NCBI GenBank assembly: GCA_903833055.1
Contig: CAILDU010000154.1
Coordinates: 1-35,429, forward strand
Origin: an uncultured Verrucomicrobia subdivision 3 bacterium
Lineage (GTDB): Bacteria; Verrucomicrobiota; Verrucomicrobiia; Limisphaerales; UBA11358
Direction of reading: 5' to 3'
DNA length: 35,429 nt
Both the position numbers and the translations under genes were made by a program. Below are positions 1 to 8,482 of this stretch, in pieces (within the stretch, counting starts at the first letter, position 1; each line of letters starts with the position of its first letter). The notes under the pieces were generated by a model, which saw only the letters and a program-made list of their open reading frames with translations, was not told where the DNA came from and did not search any database.

Positions 1-1
1 C

Positions 2-316
2 GTCAAAGTTTCCGTCACCGACAACGGCACGCCGAACTTGAGCGCGACGAACACTTTCACCGTCACCGTGAATGCGCTGACGCAACCGACCGCGACCACG
101 CCGAATTACAGCGCCGGACAATTCAGCGTCGGCGTCAGCGGCCAAGTCGGCCCCGACTACGCGCTGCAAGCCACGACGAATCTCGCGGGTGGCACATGGA
201 CGACCGTGGCCTCGACGAATTCGCCCGCAACCATGCCCGTCATCCTCACCGACCCGAACGCCAGCGCGCAGCCGATGCAATTTTACCGCGTCGTCACCGG
301 CCCGCCGCTGCCGTGA
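2..316 (+). CDS. C-terminal end of a secreted Ig/cadherin-like protein (partial)
   Basis: The reading frame is open from the left edge of the window, so only the last 104 codons are present and the gene begins outside. The first ~25 residues (VKVSVTDNGTPNLSATNTF) look like the last strands of a cadherin- or Ig-like beta repeat. The final ~65 residues (ALQATTNLAGGTWTTV ... FYRVV) match the Asn/Thr-rich C-terminal domain often found at the end of long secreted Verrucomicrobiota proteins; a related tail ends the GH28 protein at 1727. A TTG at 38 could be read as a start, but coding-like sequence upstream of it argues against that. A strong terminator follows 20 bp after the stop, so this is the last gene of its transcript. 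Substrate and role are unknown; surface adhesion or polysaccharide binding is a guess. Confidence 0.7.
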   Translation, partial: VKVSVTDNGTPNLSATNTFTVTVNALTQPTATTPNYSAGQFSVGVSGQVGPDYALQATTNLAGGTWTTVASTNSPATMPVILTDPNASAQPMQFYRVVTGPPLP

Positions 317-335
317 TTTTGAGGCAAGTTGAATC

Positions 336-379
336 GGAAAATTCGCGGTGGGCAAGTCGCCCGCCGCGAATTTTTTTCC
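336..379 (+). terminator. Rho-independent terminator
   Basis: The arm ATTCGCGGTGGGC (341-353) pairs with GCCCGCCGCGAAT (359-371) through one T-G wobble, leaving a 5-nt loop (AAGTC). Seven T residues follow at 371-377. Flanking GGAAA and TTTCC can lengthen the stem. It lies just after the stop codon at 316 and before the pectinase operon, and so separates the two transcripts. Confidence 0.85.
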
Positions 380-425
380 GAAACCGAAATGAGAAATGGA
401 ATTATCACCTAACCAAAGGCAAACT

Positions 426-1688
426 ATGTTTATGAATCCAAAACTCAAACTGTCCGCCACCATTGCGTTTTTATTTACCCTCGCCATCAGTTTAACGACG
501 GCGAAAACTTTTGACGTTCGCCAGTCCGGTGCGACCGGTGATGGCAAAACGCTCGACACGACGGCCATTCAAAAGGCTTTGGACGATTGCGAAAAATCTG
601 GCGGCGGTATCGTGGAGCTACCCGCTGGAACTTATTTGAGCCGCCCGCTTTTTCTGCGGAGCCAGACGACCTTGCAACTCGATGCCGGAGCTGTCTTGCA
701 GGCGCGCGATGAACCGGCGGATTTTCTGGATGCCAAAGGCGCGACGATTGCGTTCTTGAATGGAAAACAGTTGTCGCACGTCGCCATCACCGGTTCTGGA
801 ATCATTGACGGCGCGGGCGCGCGCTGGTGGGCACCCGTGCGCGCGGCCAAAAAGACCGGCGCGAAGGAAACCACCCGTCGTCCGCGGCTGATTATTTTAT
901 CGAACTGCAAAAATGTCCGCGTGGAAGGCGTGACGTTGCAAAATTCGCCGAGCTTTCACCTTGTGCCGTCGGATTGCACGGACGTGGTTATTTCCGGAGT
1001 GACGATTCATGCGCCCGCAGATTCTCCAAACACCGACGCGATGGATCCGAGTTGTAAAAATCTGCTCGTTACGAACTGCACGTTCGATGTGGGCGACGAC
1101 AACATCGCCATCAAAGCCGGCCACGCCACGGCGGCCGGCGAATTTCAGGACGAAAATATTACTGTGATTGGCTGCACCTTTTTGCACGGCCACGGCATGT
1201 CCATCGGTAGCGAGACGCGCGGCGGCGTGAAAAATTTGCTGGTGACGAATTGCACTTTCAACGGCACGACCAGCGGCATTCGCATCAAGACTTCGCGCGA
1301 CCGCGGCGGTCTCATTGAGGGCGCGGTTTATACCGGCCTCACCATGACGAACGTGGACGTGCCCATCAACATCACTTGTTATTATCCGAAAGTTCCCGTG
1401 ACCGACACCGCGCAGCCGGTAACGGAAAACACGCCAATTTACCGCGACATTTTAATCAAAAATCTTACGGCGTCCGGTCAGAAAAGCGCGGGCTTCATCG
1501 TCGGCTTGCCGGAAATGTGTATCTCCAATGTCGTCTTTGAAAACGTCACGCTGGCGACCAAAACCGGCCTGACTATCCGCAACGCGCAGGGAATCCAATT
1601 CAAAAATTCCACCGTCACGGTGCAGAACGGCGCTGCATTCACGGCAGAAAACGCCACGGTAACCGGTTTGGCCGCGGCGAAAAAGTGA
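426..1688 (+). CDS. Exported glycoside hydrolase family 28 (polygalacturonase-like)
   Basis: This is a right-handed beta-helix pectinase of 420 residues, predicted to hydrolyse alpha-1,4-galacturonosyl bonds in pectin outside the cytoplasm. All four GH28 signatures are present: N-T-D near residue 202, G-D-D near 223, G-H-G near 256 and R-I-K near 291. These supply the three catalytic Asp residues and the His/Arg/Lys subsites. An N-terminal signal peptide (KLSATIAFLFTLAISLTTA) precedes the mature start TFDVRQSGATGDG. I chose ATG 426 because AAAGG at 415-419 sits 6 nt upstream of it; ATG 432 or 396 are alternatives. It is the first gene of a three-gene operon with the next GH28 and the esterase. 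Endo versus exo action cannot be decided by eye. Confidence 0.9.
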   Translation: MFMNPKLKLSATIAFLFTLAISLTTAKTFDVRQSGATGDGKTLDTTAIQKALDDCEKSGGGIVELPAGTYLSRPLFLRSQTTLQLDAGAVLQARDEPADFLDAKGATIAFLNGKQLSHVAITGSGIIDGAGARWWAPVRAAKKTGAKETTRRPRLIILSNCKNVRVEGVTLQNSPSFHLVPSDCTDVVISGVTIHAPADSPNTDAMDPSCKNLLVTNCTFDVGDDNIAIKAGHATAAGEFQDENITVIGCTFLHGHGMSIGSETRGGVKNLLVTNCTFNGTTSGIRIKTSRDRGGLIEGAVYTGLTMTNVDVPINITCYYPKVPVTDTAQPVTENTPIYRDILIKNLTASGQKSAGFIVGLPEMCISNVVFENVTLATKTGLTIRNAQGIQFKNSTVTVQNGAAFTAENATVTGLAAAKK

Positions 1689-1711
1689 CACCGTTTTAGT
1701 GACACCGTTTT
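1684..1711 (+). repeat. Perfect 14-bp tandem duplication at a gene junction
   Basis: AGTGACACCGTTTT occurs at 1684-1697 and again immediately at 1698-1711. The first copy contains the TGA stop of the upstream GH28. The second falls wholly in the 38-bp gap before the next GH28. It may be a replication-slippage product; no secondary structure is evident. Confidence 0.85.
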
Positions 1712-1726
1712 TTATTTTCCAATGCC

Positions 1727-3982
1727 ATGAAATTTTCCGCGCACACAAAAAATAGTTTTTTTTGCGCGCGTTTTTTGCTGCTGGCAGTTGGAGTTTTTTT
1801 GTCCGTTCGTCCGGTTTTGGCGTCGCCGCCGTTGCCGATTATCAACACGAACAACATTGTCGTTATCACCAATGCAGCTTACGGCGCGGTGGGCGATGGT
1901 GTGACCGACAACGCGGTGGCCATCTCCAACGCCATCACCAAAGCGGCCAGTGGCGGTGTGACAAATGGCTTGGTCGGCGGCACGGTGAAAATTCCGCCGG
2001 GAATTTTTTTGAGCGGCCCGCTGCTACTGAAAAGTTCGGTCAATCTGCAAATTGACAGCGGTGCGATTTTGCGGATGCTGCCGTTCAACCAATATCCCAT
2101 GAGCTGGTTCACGAACAATGTTACCAATGTTTATTTTGTGGTGACGGGCAATTTTATTTCCGGCTCCAGCCTGACGAACATCGAGATCAGCGGCGCGGGT
2201 GCGATTGACGGGCAGGGCGCGCCGTGGTGGCCCTGGGCCAACACCAACAACGCCGTCCGGCCACGGATGATTTCGCCTTCTTCCTGTTACCGCGCACTGT
2301 TCCAAAATGTGACCTTGTCCAACTCGCCGATGTTTCACCTCGCGCTCAACGGCGGCAACATTACTGTGTCGGGCGTCACGGTCAGTGCGCCAGCATCTTC
2401 GCATAACACCGACGCGTGCGATGTCAGCGGGACGAACATCCTCGTGCAAAATTGCAATATCAGTGTGGGCGATGACGATTACACCTGCGGCGGCGGCACG
2501 CATGATGTGTTGCTGACGAATAATACTTATGGCAGCGGCCACGGCGTTTCAATCGGCAGTTACACCGACGGCGGCGTGTCGAACATTACGGTGATGAATT
2601 GCACTTTCAATGGGACGGACAATGGCATTCGAATTAAATCCGACATCGGTCGCGGCGGGTTGGTGCAGAACATCAACTATTTCAACCTCGGCATGACCAA
2701 CGTGCATATGCCCATTCAGGTTTACGGGTATTATTTGTTTAACGGCGGAGCCTACACTCCCAGCAGCGTCACGCCAGCCATGGCCGCCGGCACCAACGCC
2801 GTGTCGCCCATCGCCGCCAACACGCCGGCATTCCGCAACATCACCTTCAGCAACATCACCGCCACCTCCGTGAGCAGTTATCCCATCGGCATCATTTGGG
2901 CGCGCACAGAAATGCCCGCAACCAACATCGTCTTCAATAAAGTTAACCTCACCGGCGACGAAAGTTTTGATCTCTACAATGTTGTCGGCGCACAGTTCAT
3001 TGACTGCAACCTCAAGCCTTCGTCCGGCAAAACCACCTTCCTGCTTTTTGACGCGCAAGCCATCATCACCAACAGCACGCCGACGGACACGCTATTTTTG
3101 TTCGACGGTCTGACGACTAATGGCTACGGCAATTCACTTTCGTTTTACAATGCAGCGGGTTCGCTTAAAACCACCAACGCCTTTGATGACGGCCCACTCG
3201 TGCTATCCGCCAGCACGTTCTCCGTCAGCAACAATCTCGCGTTACGTTCGACCACGACGCTGAATTATTTTCTCGGCACGAATGCGGCCAAAGTCGCCGT
3301 CGTCGGCAACCTTGCGCTTGGCGGCACAAATAATTTTTCCGGCGGCAGCGGATTTACCAACGGCACTTACACCGTGATGACTTACACTGGAACTTTGAGC
3401 GGCAGCGCGCCCGCACTCGGCTCCGTGCCGTCCGGTTACAATTACGTCTTTAACACCGCCACGGCGGGACAGGTGAATCTGGTGGTGTCGCTCACCGCCG
3501 CGCCGACCAACCTCGTGGCCACGGCGACGAATTTACAAATTAACTTGAAATGGAATTCCCTCGCCGGCGCGACGAGTTACAACTTGAAACGCGGCACGAC
3601 GAGCGGAATTTATCCGACAACTTTTAACGGATTGTCGGCGACAAATTACACCGATGCGAACGTGACCAACGCCGTGAATTATTTTTACATCGTGTCGGCA
3701 TCCAGCGCAGGCATTGAAAGTTCCAACTCACTGCAAGTCACGACTGCGCCGTTGCCGTCCAGCCAACCGACAAACCTTGTTTTGCAAGTCGTGAGCAACC
3801 GCTTGCAACTTTCGTGGCCGCAAGATCACCTCGGCTGGCGGCTACAAATCCAAACGAACAATTTGAGTCGCGGCATTTCGACGAACTGGGCGACGGTCGC
3901 GTATTCCACCAACGTCATCGCCACCAACATAATCATCAGTCCTACCAATGGTTCCGTGTTCCTGCGCCTGATTTATCCGTAA
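1727..3982 (+). CDS. Large exported GH28 pectinase with FN3-like and C-terminal beta domains
   Basis: This 751-residue protein has a signal peptide (residues ~12-32, ending near VLA-SPP) and a GH28 beta-helix over ~45-440. Next comes a beta-rich Thr/Asn/Gly region (~440-590), an FN3-like domain (~592-672; SYNLKRGTTSGIY, NYFYIVSASSAG) and a C-terminal beta domain (~680-751) like the tail of the gene at 2-316. GH28 motifs are N-T-D near 227, G-D-D near 248, G-H-G near 271 and R-I-K near 302. It resembles the preceding GH28 closely through the catalytic half, so the two are probably tandem paralogues. The second motif reads GDDDYTCGGG rather than the usual GDDCIAIKSG: both Asp residues are kept but the following strand is altered. 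It lies 38 bp after gene 1 and 6 bp before the esterase, consistent with one operon. The accessory domains may bind substrate or the cell surface. Confidence 0.88.
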   Translation: MKFSAHTKNSFFCARFLLLAVGVFLSVRPVLASPPLPIINTNNIVVITNAAYGAVGDGVTDNAVAISNAITKAASGGVTNGLVGGTVKIPPGIFLSGPLLLKSSVNLQIDSGAILRMLPFNQYPMSWFTNNVTNVYFVVTGNFISGSSLTNIEISGAGAIDGQGAPWWPWANTNNAVRPRMISPSSCYRALFQNVTLSNSPMFHLALNGGNITVSGVTVSAPASSHNTDACDVSGTNILVQNCNISVGDDDYTCGGGTHDVLLTNNTYGSGHGVSIGSYTDGGVSNITVMNCTFNGTDNGIRIKSDIGRGGLVQNINYFNLGMTNVHMPIQVYGYYLFNGGAYTPSSVTPAMAAGTNAVSPIAANTPAFRNITFSNITATSVSSYPIGIIWARTEMPATNIVFNKVNLTGDESFDLYNVVGAQFIDCNLKPSSGKTTFLLFDAQAIITNSTPTDTLFLFDGLTTNGYGNSLSFYNAAGSLKTTNAFDDGPLVLSASTFSVSNNLALRSTTTLNYFLGTNAAKVAVVGNLALGGTNNFSGGSGFTNGTYTVMTYTGTLSGSAPALGSVPSGYNYVFNTATAGQVNLVVSLTAAPTNLVATATNLQINLKWNSLAGATSYNLKRGTTSGIYPTTFNGLSATNYTDANVTNAVNYFYIVSASSAGIESSNSLQVTTAPLPSSQPTNLVLQVVSNRLQLSWPQDHLGWRLQIQTNNLSRGISTNWATVAYSTNVIATNIIISPTNGSVFLRLIYP

Positions 3983-3988
3983 AAATTT

Positions 3989-5689
3989 ATGAAGCAAAAA
4001 ATTATTGCCATCACCATCGCGTCGCTGCTTGCCAATTTTTATTTACTGCGCGCCGCGGAAGTTTCCACTCCCGAACCTAAAATTAAAATCGTTCTCGTCG
4101 GTGATTCCACCGTGCAAGACAGCTCTGGTTGGGGGCTTGGTTTTCGGGAATTTATTGACACTAACAAAGTCGAACTCATCAACACCGCGCGCGGCGGTCG
4201 CAGTTCTTTGAGTTTTATTAAGGAAGGTCGCTGGACGAATGCGCTCGCGTTGCACGGCGATTATTATCTCATTCAATTCGGCCACAACAACCAGCCCGGA
4301 CATCCGGGCCGCGAGACCGACATGCCGACGTTCATTTCCAACATGACGCAATATGTGACCGACACGCTCGCCATCGGCGCAAAGCCAATTCTCGTCACGC
4401 CGCTCACGCGCCGCCAATGGGATAAAAATAATCCGACAAAAATAAATTCCACGCTCGAACCTTACGCCGCCGACGTGCGCGCCATTGCCGCGCTGGAAAA
4501 AATTTCGCTCGTGGATTTGCACGCGCGCAGCATCGAGTTGGACGAAAAACTTGGCCCGAAAAAATGTGAGTCGTTCAGTCCGGTCAAGAAAGTCAACGGC
4601 ACAAACGTTTATGACGGCACACACTTAAAACCTAATGGTAGCGTAATTTTTGCGCGCTTGGTCGTCGCCGAACTTTGCAAAAATGTGCCGGAACTTGCGC
4701 CCTATTTGCGCGACGAACCGCGCAACAAGAATCCCAAGTCGGTGGATTCAAAATATGACGCCGTCGTTTCCGCCGACGGTTCTGGCACGCAAACCAATTT
4801 GCAGAACGCCATTAATTCTGCGCCCGACAACGGCACAAATCCATTTTCAATTTTGATCAAAGCCGGAACCTATCAAGGCCAGTTCCTTGTGCCAAAAACG
4901 AAATCGCACATTCATTTGGTCGGCGAAGAAATGGCGAATACGATTTTCACCGGCTCGCTCAACCAGCAAGACCCGCAACAATTTCCTGACCGTCCGTTTT
5001 ACAACAACGCCAGCACGGTGATTCTCGGCGATGATTTTAGCGCGGAAAATATTACGTTCCAAAACACGTCCGGCGATCACGGTCAGGCGCTTGCGTTGCG
5101 TGCGGATGGCGACCGCGAGATTTTTAACAATTGCCGACTGCTCGGCTGGCAGGACACTTTGCTCGTGCAAAATGGCCGGTATTATTTCACGAATTGTTAC
5201 ATTGAAGGTCGTGTGGATTTTATTTACGGATCGGCGGCGGTGGTTTTTGACCGCTGCGAAATTCACAGCAAGAATGGCGGCCACGTCACCGCTGCGAACA
5301 CGCCGAAGGACAAGCCGTTTGGTTTTGTTTTCATGAATTGCAAACTTACCGGCGACCCGACGCCGTGGGTTGCGCCGACCAACGCTGCCGCCGCATCAAA
5401 AAAAGTGCTGGGCGATCTTGGTCGTCCGTGGCGGCCTTACGCGAGCGTGACGTATTTGAATTGCGAAATCGGCAGTCACATCGCGCCCGCCGGTTGGAAC
5501 AATTGGCGCAATCCGACGAACGAATTGACCGCGCGCTACGCCGAATACAACAGCACTGGGCCGGGCGCAAATCCCGACAAGCGCGTGAAATGGGCGAAGC
5601 AACTCACGAAAGACGAAGCGGAAAAAATTACCATCGAAACCGTTTTGGGCGGCAGTGATAATTGGAATCCGACTGCGTCCGCACAATAA
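3989..5689 (+). CDS. Two-domain pectin esterase: SGNH acetylesterase (CE12-like) fused to pectin methylesterase (CE8)
   Basis: Two esterases in one 566-residue exported chain would strip acetyl and methyl groups from pectin so that GH28 enzymes can cut it. Residues ~1-23 look like a signal peptide. Residues ~32-240 are an SGNH/GDSL esterase: GDSTVQ with Ser40, the NTARGGRSS block, QFGHNN near 97-102, and DGTHLKPNG near 209-217 giving catalytic Asp and His. Residues ~255-555 are a CE8 beta-helix: GQALAL near 366, QDTL near 387, YIEGRVDFIYG near 404-414 and LGRPW near 477. These contain the expected catalytic Gln, Asp, Asp and Arg residues. The gene starts 6 bp after the preceding GH28 stop and is the last of the + operon. 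It ends only 4 bp from the stop of the opposing GH43 gene, with no obvious terminator between them. Confidence 0.9.
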   Translation: MKQKIIAITIASLLANFYLLRAAEVSTPEPKIKIVLVGDSTVQDSSGWGLGFREFIDTNKVELINTARGGRSSLSFIKEGRWTNALALHGDYYLIQFGHNNQPGHPGRETDMPTFISNMTQYVTDTLAIGAKPILVTPLTRRQWDKNNPTKINSTLEPYAADVRAIAALEKISLVDLHARSIELDEKLGPKKCESFSPVKKVNGTNVYDGTHLKPNGSVIFARLVVAELCKNVPELAPYLRDEPRNKNPKSVDSKYDAVVSADGSGTQTNLQNAINSAPDNGTNPFSILIKAGTYQGQFLVPKTKSHIHLVGEEMANTIFTGSLNQQDPQQFPDRPFYNNASTVILGDDFSAENITFQNTSGDHGQALALRADGDREIFNNCRLLGWQDTLLVQNGRYYFTNCYIEGRVDFIYGSAAVVFDRCEIHSKNGGHVTAANTPKDKPFGFVFMNCKLTGDPTPWVAPTNAAAASKKVLGDLGRPWRPYASVTYLNCEIGSHIAPAGWNNWRNPTNELTARYAEYNSTGPGANPDKRVKWAKQLTKDEAEKITIETVLGGSDNWNPTASAQ

Positions 5690-5693
5690 AATT

Positions 5694-7229
5694 TCAGCCA
5701 GCCGTCGTTGGCCGGAAGCGGAAACATTTGAAGTCAGCGTGGTCGGCGGAATTTTCCGAATCGCGTTTAAGCGTGTAAATACCGGTCTTTGCGCCGATCC
5801 AAGTGCCCGCCGTCGCCTGAAATTTTTGTGGCACGGAAACAAAATGATTCAGCTCTGCGAAACTAAATTCGCAGAGGCCGCCGTCGGCCACGGTCACGCG
5901 CAAAGTGATTTGTCCGCCGGAAATTTCCCGTAGCACTTCGTCCTTTTCGCCGTGGCGGAAGACGATTTGATTTTTATCTCCCGCGCGTCGCATCGCCAGC
6001 GCCGCGCACGTTCTGCCCGCGATTACCAAGCCAGCTTCGACGCCGGATTTTTCCGCAGCAAATTCCAAAATGGTTTCCGCCACGAAACTGCGCGCCGGAA
6101 ATTTTTGCAGCAATAAGTTTGGCGCTTGAAGCAAGTTTCCGTCGCGGACAAATTGCGGGAACAGTCGCAGCCAGCCCGGACACGCGGTGAGCGAATGCCA
6201 GTCGTCGCTGTGATTGGCGTGCCATTGCCATTGCAATCCAAGTTGCGGCGAATTGAATTCGTCACTCGTGGCCGGTTCGGAAATTTTTTGCGCTGCGGCC
6301 ACGCGCGGTTTTGCGTGATGCGAAACCGGTTCGCCGTGTTCGCCCATCAACGGCCAGCCGTCGTGCCAGTGAACCGGTTGCAGATGAAGGATGCGCCCGT
6401 AAACATTGGCGTCCTGAAAATGCACGAACCACCAGTCGCCGTTCGCGGTGTCCACGAGCGCACCCTGATGCGGGCCGTTGACGACGGTGCGACCTTGCGC
6501 CAGCACGATTTTATCTTCGTAAGGGCCGTAAATTTTTTTGGAGCGCAGCACGACTTGCCAGCCGGTCGCCACGCCGCCAGCCGGCGCGAGAATGTAATAC
6601 CAGCCGTCGCGCTTCAAAAATTTCGGGCCTTCGAGCGTGTGATGTTTTTTCGGATTGTGAAAAACAATTTCGCCTTCGCCCAAAAGTTTTTTGCCATCTG
6701 GCGACATCGGGCGCACGCGCAATTGGTGTTTAATGCCAGCGCGTGAGCCAGCGTAGGCGTGAACGAGATAGGCTTTGCCGTCGTCGTCCCACAGCGGGCA
6801 GGGATCAATTAAACCTTTGCCCGCCTGCACCAAATGCGGTTCCGACCATTTCTCGGCGGGATGATTGGCGGTCGTGACGTAGATGCCTTCGTCCGGCATC
6901 GGAAAAAAAATCCAGAATTTACCGGCGTGAAAACGGATGGCGGGCGCCCACACGCCGCAGCCGGGTTGCACCTCGGCGTAACGCGGATGCGGCAGATTTT
7001 TTACGGCGTGATTGATGAGCGTCCAGTTGACCAAATCTTTGGAATGCAGAATCGGCAGTCCCGGCGTGCAGTTGAAACTCGAGGCGACGAGGAAAAAATC
7101 CTCACCGACGCGGATCACATCTGGGTCCGAATAATCGGCGCAAATAATCGGATTGCGAAAAGTTCCATCGCCGCAATCGGGCTGCCACGGAAAGGCGCAG
7201 TTGAAATTTTCTGGCTTTACGTTGTTCAT
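5694..7229 (-). CDS. Cytoplasmic glycoside hydrolase family 43 (xylosidase/arabinofuranosidase-like)
   Basis: This 511-residue enzyme has a five-bladed GH43 propeller (residues ~20-320) and a C-terminal beta-sandwich (~325-505; DEFNSPQLGLQWQWH) of the GH43 C2 type. Likely catalytic residues are Asp in YSDPDVIR (general base), Asp in GLIDPCPL (pKa modulator) and Glu in HTLEGPKF (acid). No signal peptide is visible, so it should act in the cytoplasm on imported oligosaccharides such as arabinose- or xylose-decorated pectin fragments. Its ATG overlaps the stop of the MFS gene by 4 bp (ATGA), indicating translational coupling. It is the last gene of the three-gene - strand operon. Substrate specificity within GH43 cannot be read by eye. 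Confidence 0.88.
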   Translation of the reverse strand: MNNVKPENFNCAFPWQPDCGDGTFRNPIICADYSDPDVIRVGEDFFLVASSFNCTPGLPILHSKDLVNWTLINHAVKNLPHPRYAEVQPGCGVWAPAIRFHAGKFWIFFPMPDEGIYVTTANHPAEKWSEPHLVQAGKGLIDPCPLWDDDGKAYLVHAYAGSRAGIKHQLRVRPMSPDGKKLLGEGEIVFHNPKKHHTLEGPKFLKRDGWYYILAPAGGVATGWQVVLRSKKIYGPYEDKIVLAQGRTVVNGPHQGALVDTANGDWWFVHFQDANVYGRILHLQPVHWHDGWPLMGEHGEPVSHHAKPRVAAAQKISEPATSDEFNSPQLGLQWQWHANHSDDWHSLTACPGWLRLFPQFVRDGNLLQAPNLLLQKFPARSFVAETILEFAAEKSGVEAGLVIAGRTCAALAMRRAGDKNQIVFRHGEKDEVLREISGGQITLRVTVADGGLCEFSFAELNHFVSVPQKFQATAGTWIGAKTGIYTLKRDSENSADHADFKCFRFRPTTAG

Positions 7230-8482
7230 TCTACTTTCACCGGTTTAATTTTAGGCACGCCGATGTGGAACATCAGCCACGCGACGAGATACGCGCTGCC
7301 GCAGACGAGCATGATGGTTTTGTAAGTGCCTTCGCCTTGTAGCACATGACCGACGAGATAGAAAAAGCCCATGGATAAAAACGCCGCCAACATGCCACCA
7401 AACCCGACGACCGACGCCACGGCGCGTTTCGGAAAAATATCGGATGCGACCGTATACATTGTGGCGGACCAACCTTGATGTGCCGCGCCGGCCAGTCCGA
7501 AACAGGCCGCCGCCAGCCACGGACTGCTGAGATATGGCGTCATAATTACCGGCAATGTGCAACAGGCGCAAATGAACGAAGCGGTCTTGCGTGCGCGGTT
7601 CAACGGCCAGCCGCGTTTCAGAAAATATGCGCTCAAACTGCCGCCGCCAATGCTGCCCAATGCTGCTGACAACGCGACGAACGCGAGCGGCAGACCAAAA
7701 TGTTTCAGGTCGAGGTGAAATTGTTTGTTGAAAAAATCCGGCAGCCAGAAGCCGTAAAACCACCAGACCGGGCCGAGGATGCAGGTGCTAAAATACGCCC
7801 ACGCCTCGCGGTAGCCCATGATTTTCAGCCACGGCAATTTTTTCTCCGCCGTCGGCGTGACGCCTTCATGGATGTGCGCCAGTTCAGTTGCGCTGACGTG
7901 CTGGGATTTTTCCGGTGCGTCATAAAGTTTCAGCCAGAACATCAGCCAGACCAAATCCACGCAGCCCAAAGTGATGAACGCCGCCTGCCAGCCGCCAAAC
8001 GCGCCAACGATGAGCGGCACGAGCAGGGGCGCAAAAATCGCGCCCATGTTGGAGCCGGTATTGAAGATGCCTGTCGCCACGGAACGTTCCTTGGGCGGAA
8101 ACCATTCGGTCACGACGCGAATTGCGGCGGGAAAATTTCCTGATTCGCCTAGACCGAGTGCCAGGCGCGCTGCGCTAAAACCTGGCACGGTGCGGCACAG
8201 CGCGTGCGACATGGCCGAAAGGCTCCAAAATAAAACGGATATGGCATACGCCTTTTTGATGCCAATCCAATTCATGAAAGAGCCGAAGCCAGCCTGACCG
8301 ATGGCATAGGCGAATTGGAAAAAAATCGCCATGCGGGCGTAATCGGTTTCCGACCAGCCGTAAGTGCGCGACAAATCCGGCTTGAGCAAACCGAGCACTT
8401 GTCGGTCCATGTAATTCACCACGCACGCGGCGAACAGCAGCGCGCAAATCACCCAGCGGAATTTTCCGATTTTAGAATTCAT
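7226..8482 (-). CDS. MFS transporter, hexuronate (ExuT-like) / anion:cation symporter type
   Basis: A 418-residue inner-membrane permease with about 12 hydrophobic segments. The N-terminal pattern VVNYMDRQVLGLLKPDL and the LALGLGESGNFPAAIRVV loop, followed by EWFPPKERSVATGIFN, are typical of the ACS branch of MFS that includes ExuT-type galacturonate/glucuronate transporters. Sandwiched between an exported GH28 and a cytoplasmic GH43, it probably imports galacturonate or short pectin-derived uronides. It overlaps both neighbours by 4 bp (ATGA junctions), so the three proteins should be made in step. Length and topology look complete. The exact substrate is inferred from context and from similarity to the subfamily. 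Confidence 0.85.
   Translation of the reverse strand: MNSKIGKFRWVICALLFAACVVNYMDRQVLGLLKPDLSRTYGWSETDYARMAIFFQFAYAIGQAGFGSFMNWIGIKKAYAISVLFWSLSAMSHALCRTVPGFSAARLALGLGESGNFPAAIRVVTEWFPPKERSVATGIFNTGSNMGAIFAPLLVPLIVGAFGGWQAAFITLGCVDLVWLMFWLKLYDAPEKSQHVSATELAHIHEGVTPTAEKKLPWLKIMGYREAWAYFSTCILGPVWWFYGFWLPDFFNKQFHLDLKHFGLPLAFVALSAALGSIGGGSLSAYFLKRGWPLNRARKTASFICACCTLPVIMTPYLSSPWLAAACFGLAGAAHQGWSATMYTVASDIFPKRAVASVVGFGGMLAAFLSMGFFYLVGHVLQGEGTYKTIMLVCGSAYLVAWLMFHIGVPKIKPVKVE

Noticed and set aside
4043-4624. 193-codon antisense frame within the esterase gene
   Set aside because: Shadow of the strong esterase reading frame, which has complete SGNH motifs on the other strand.
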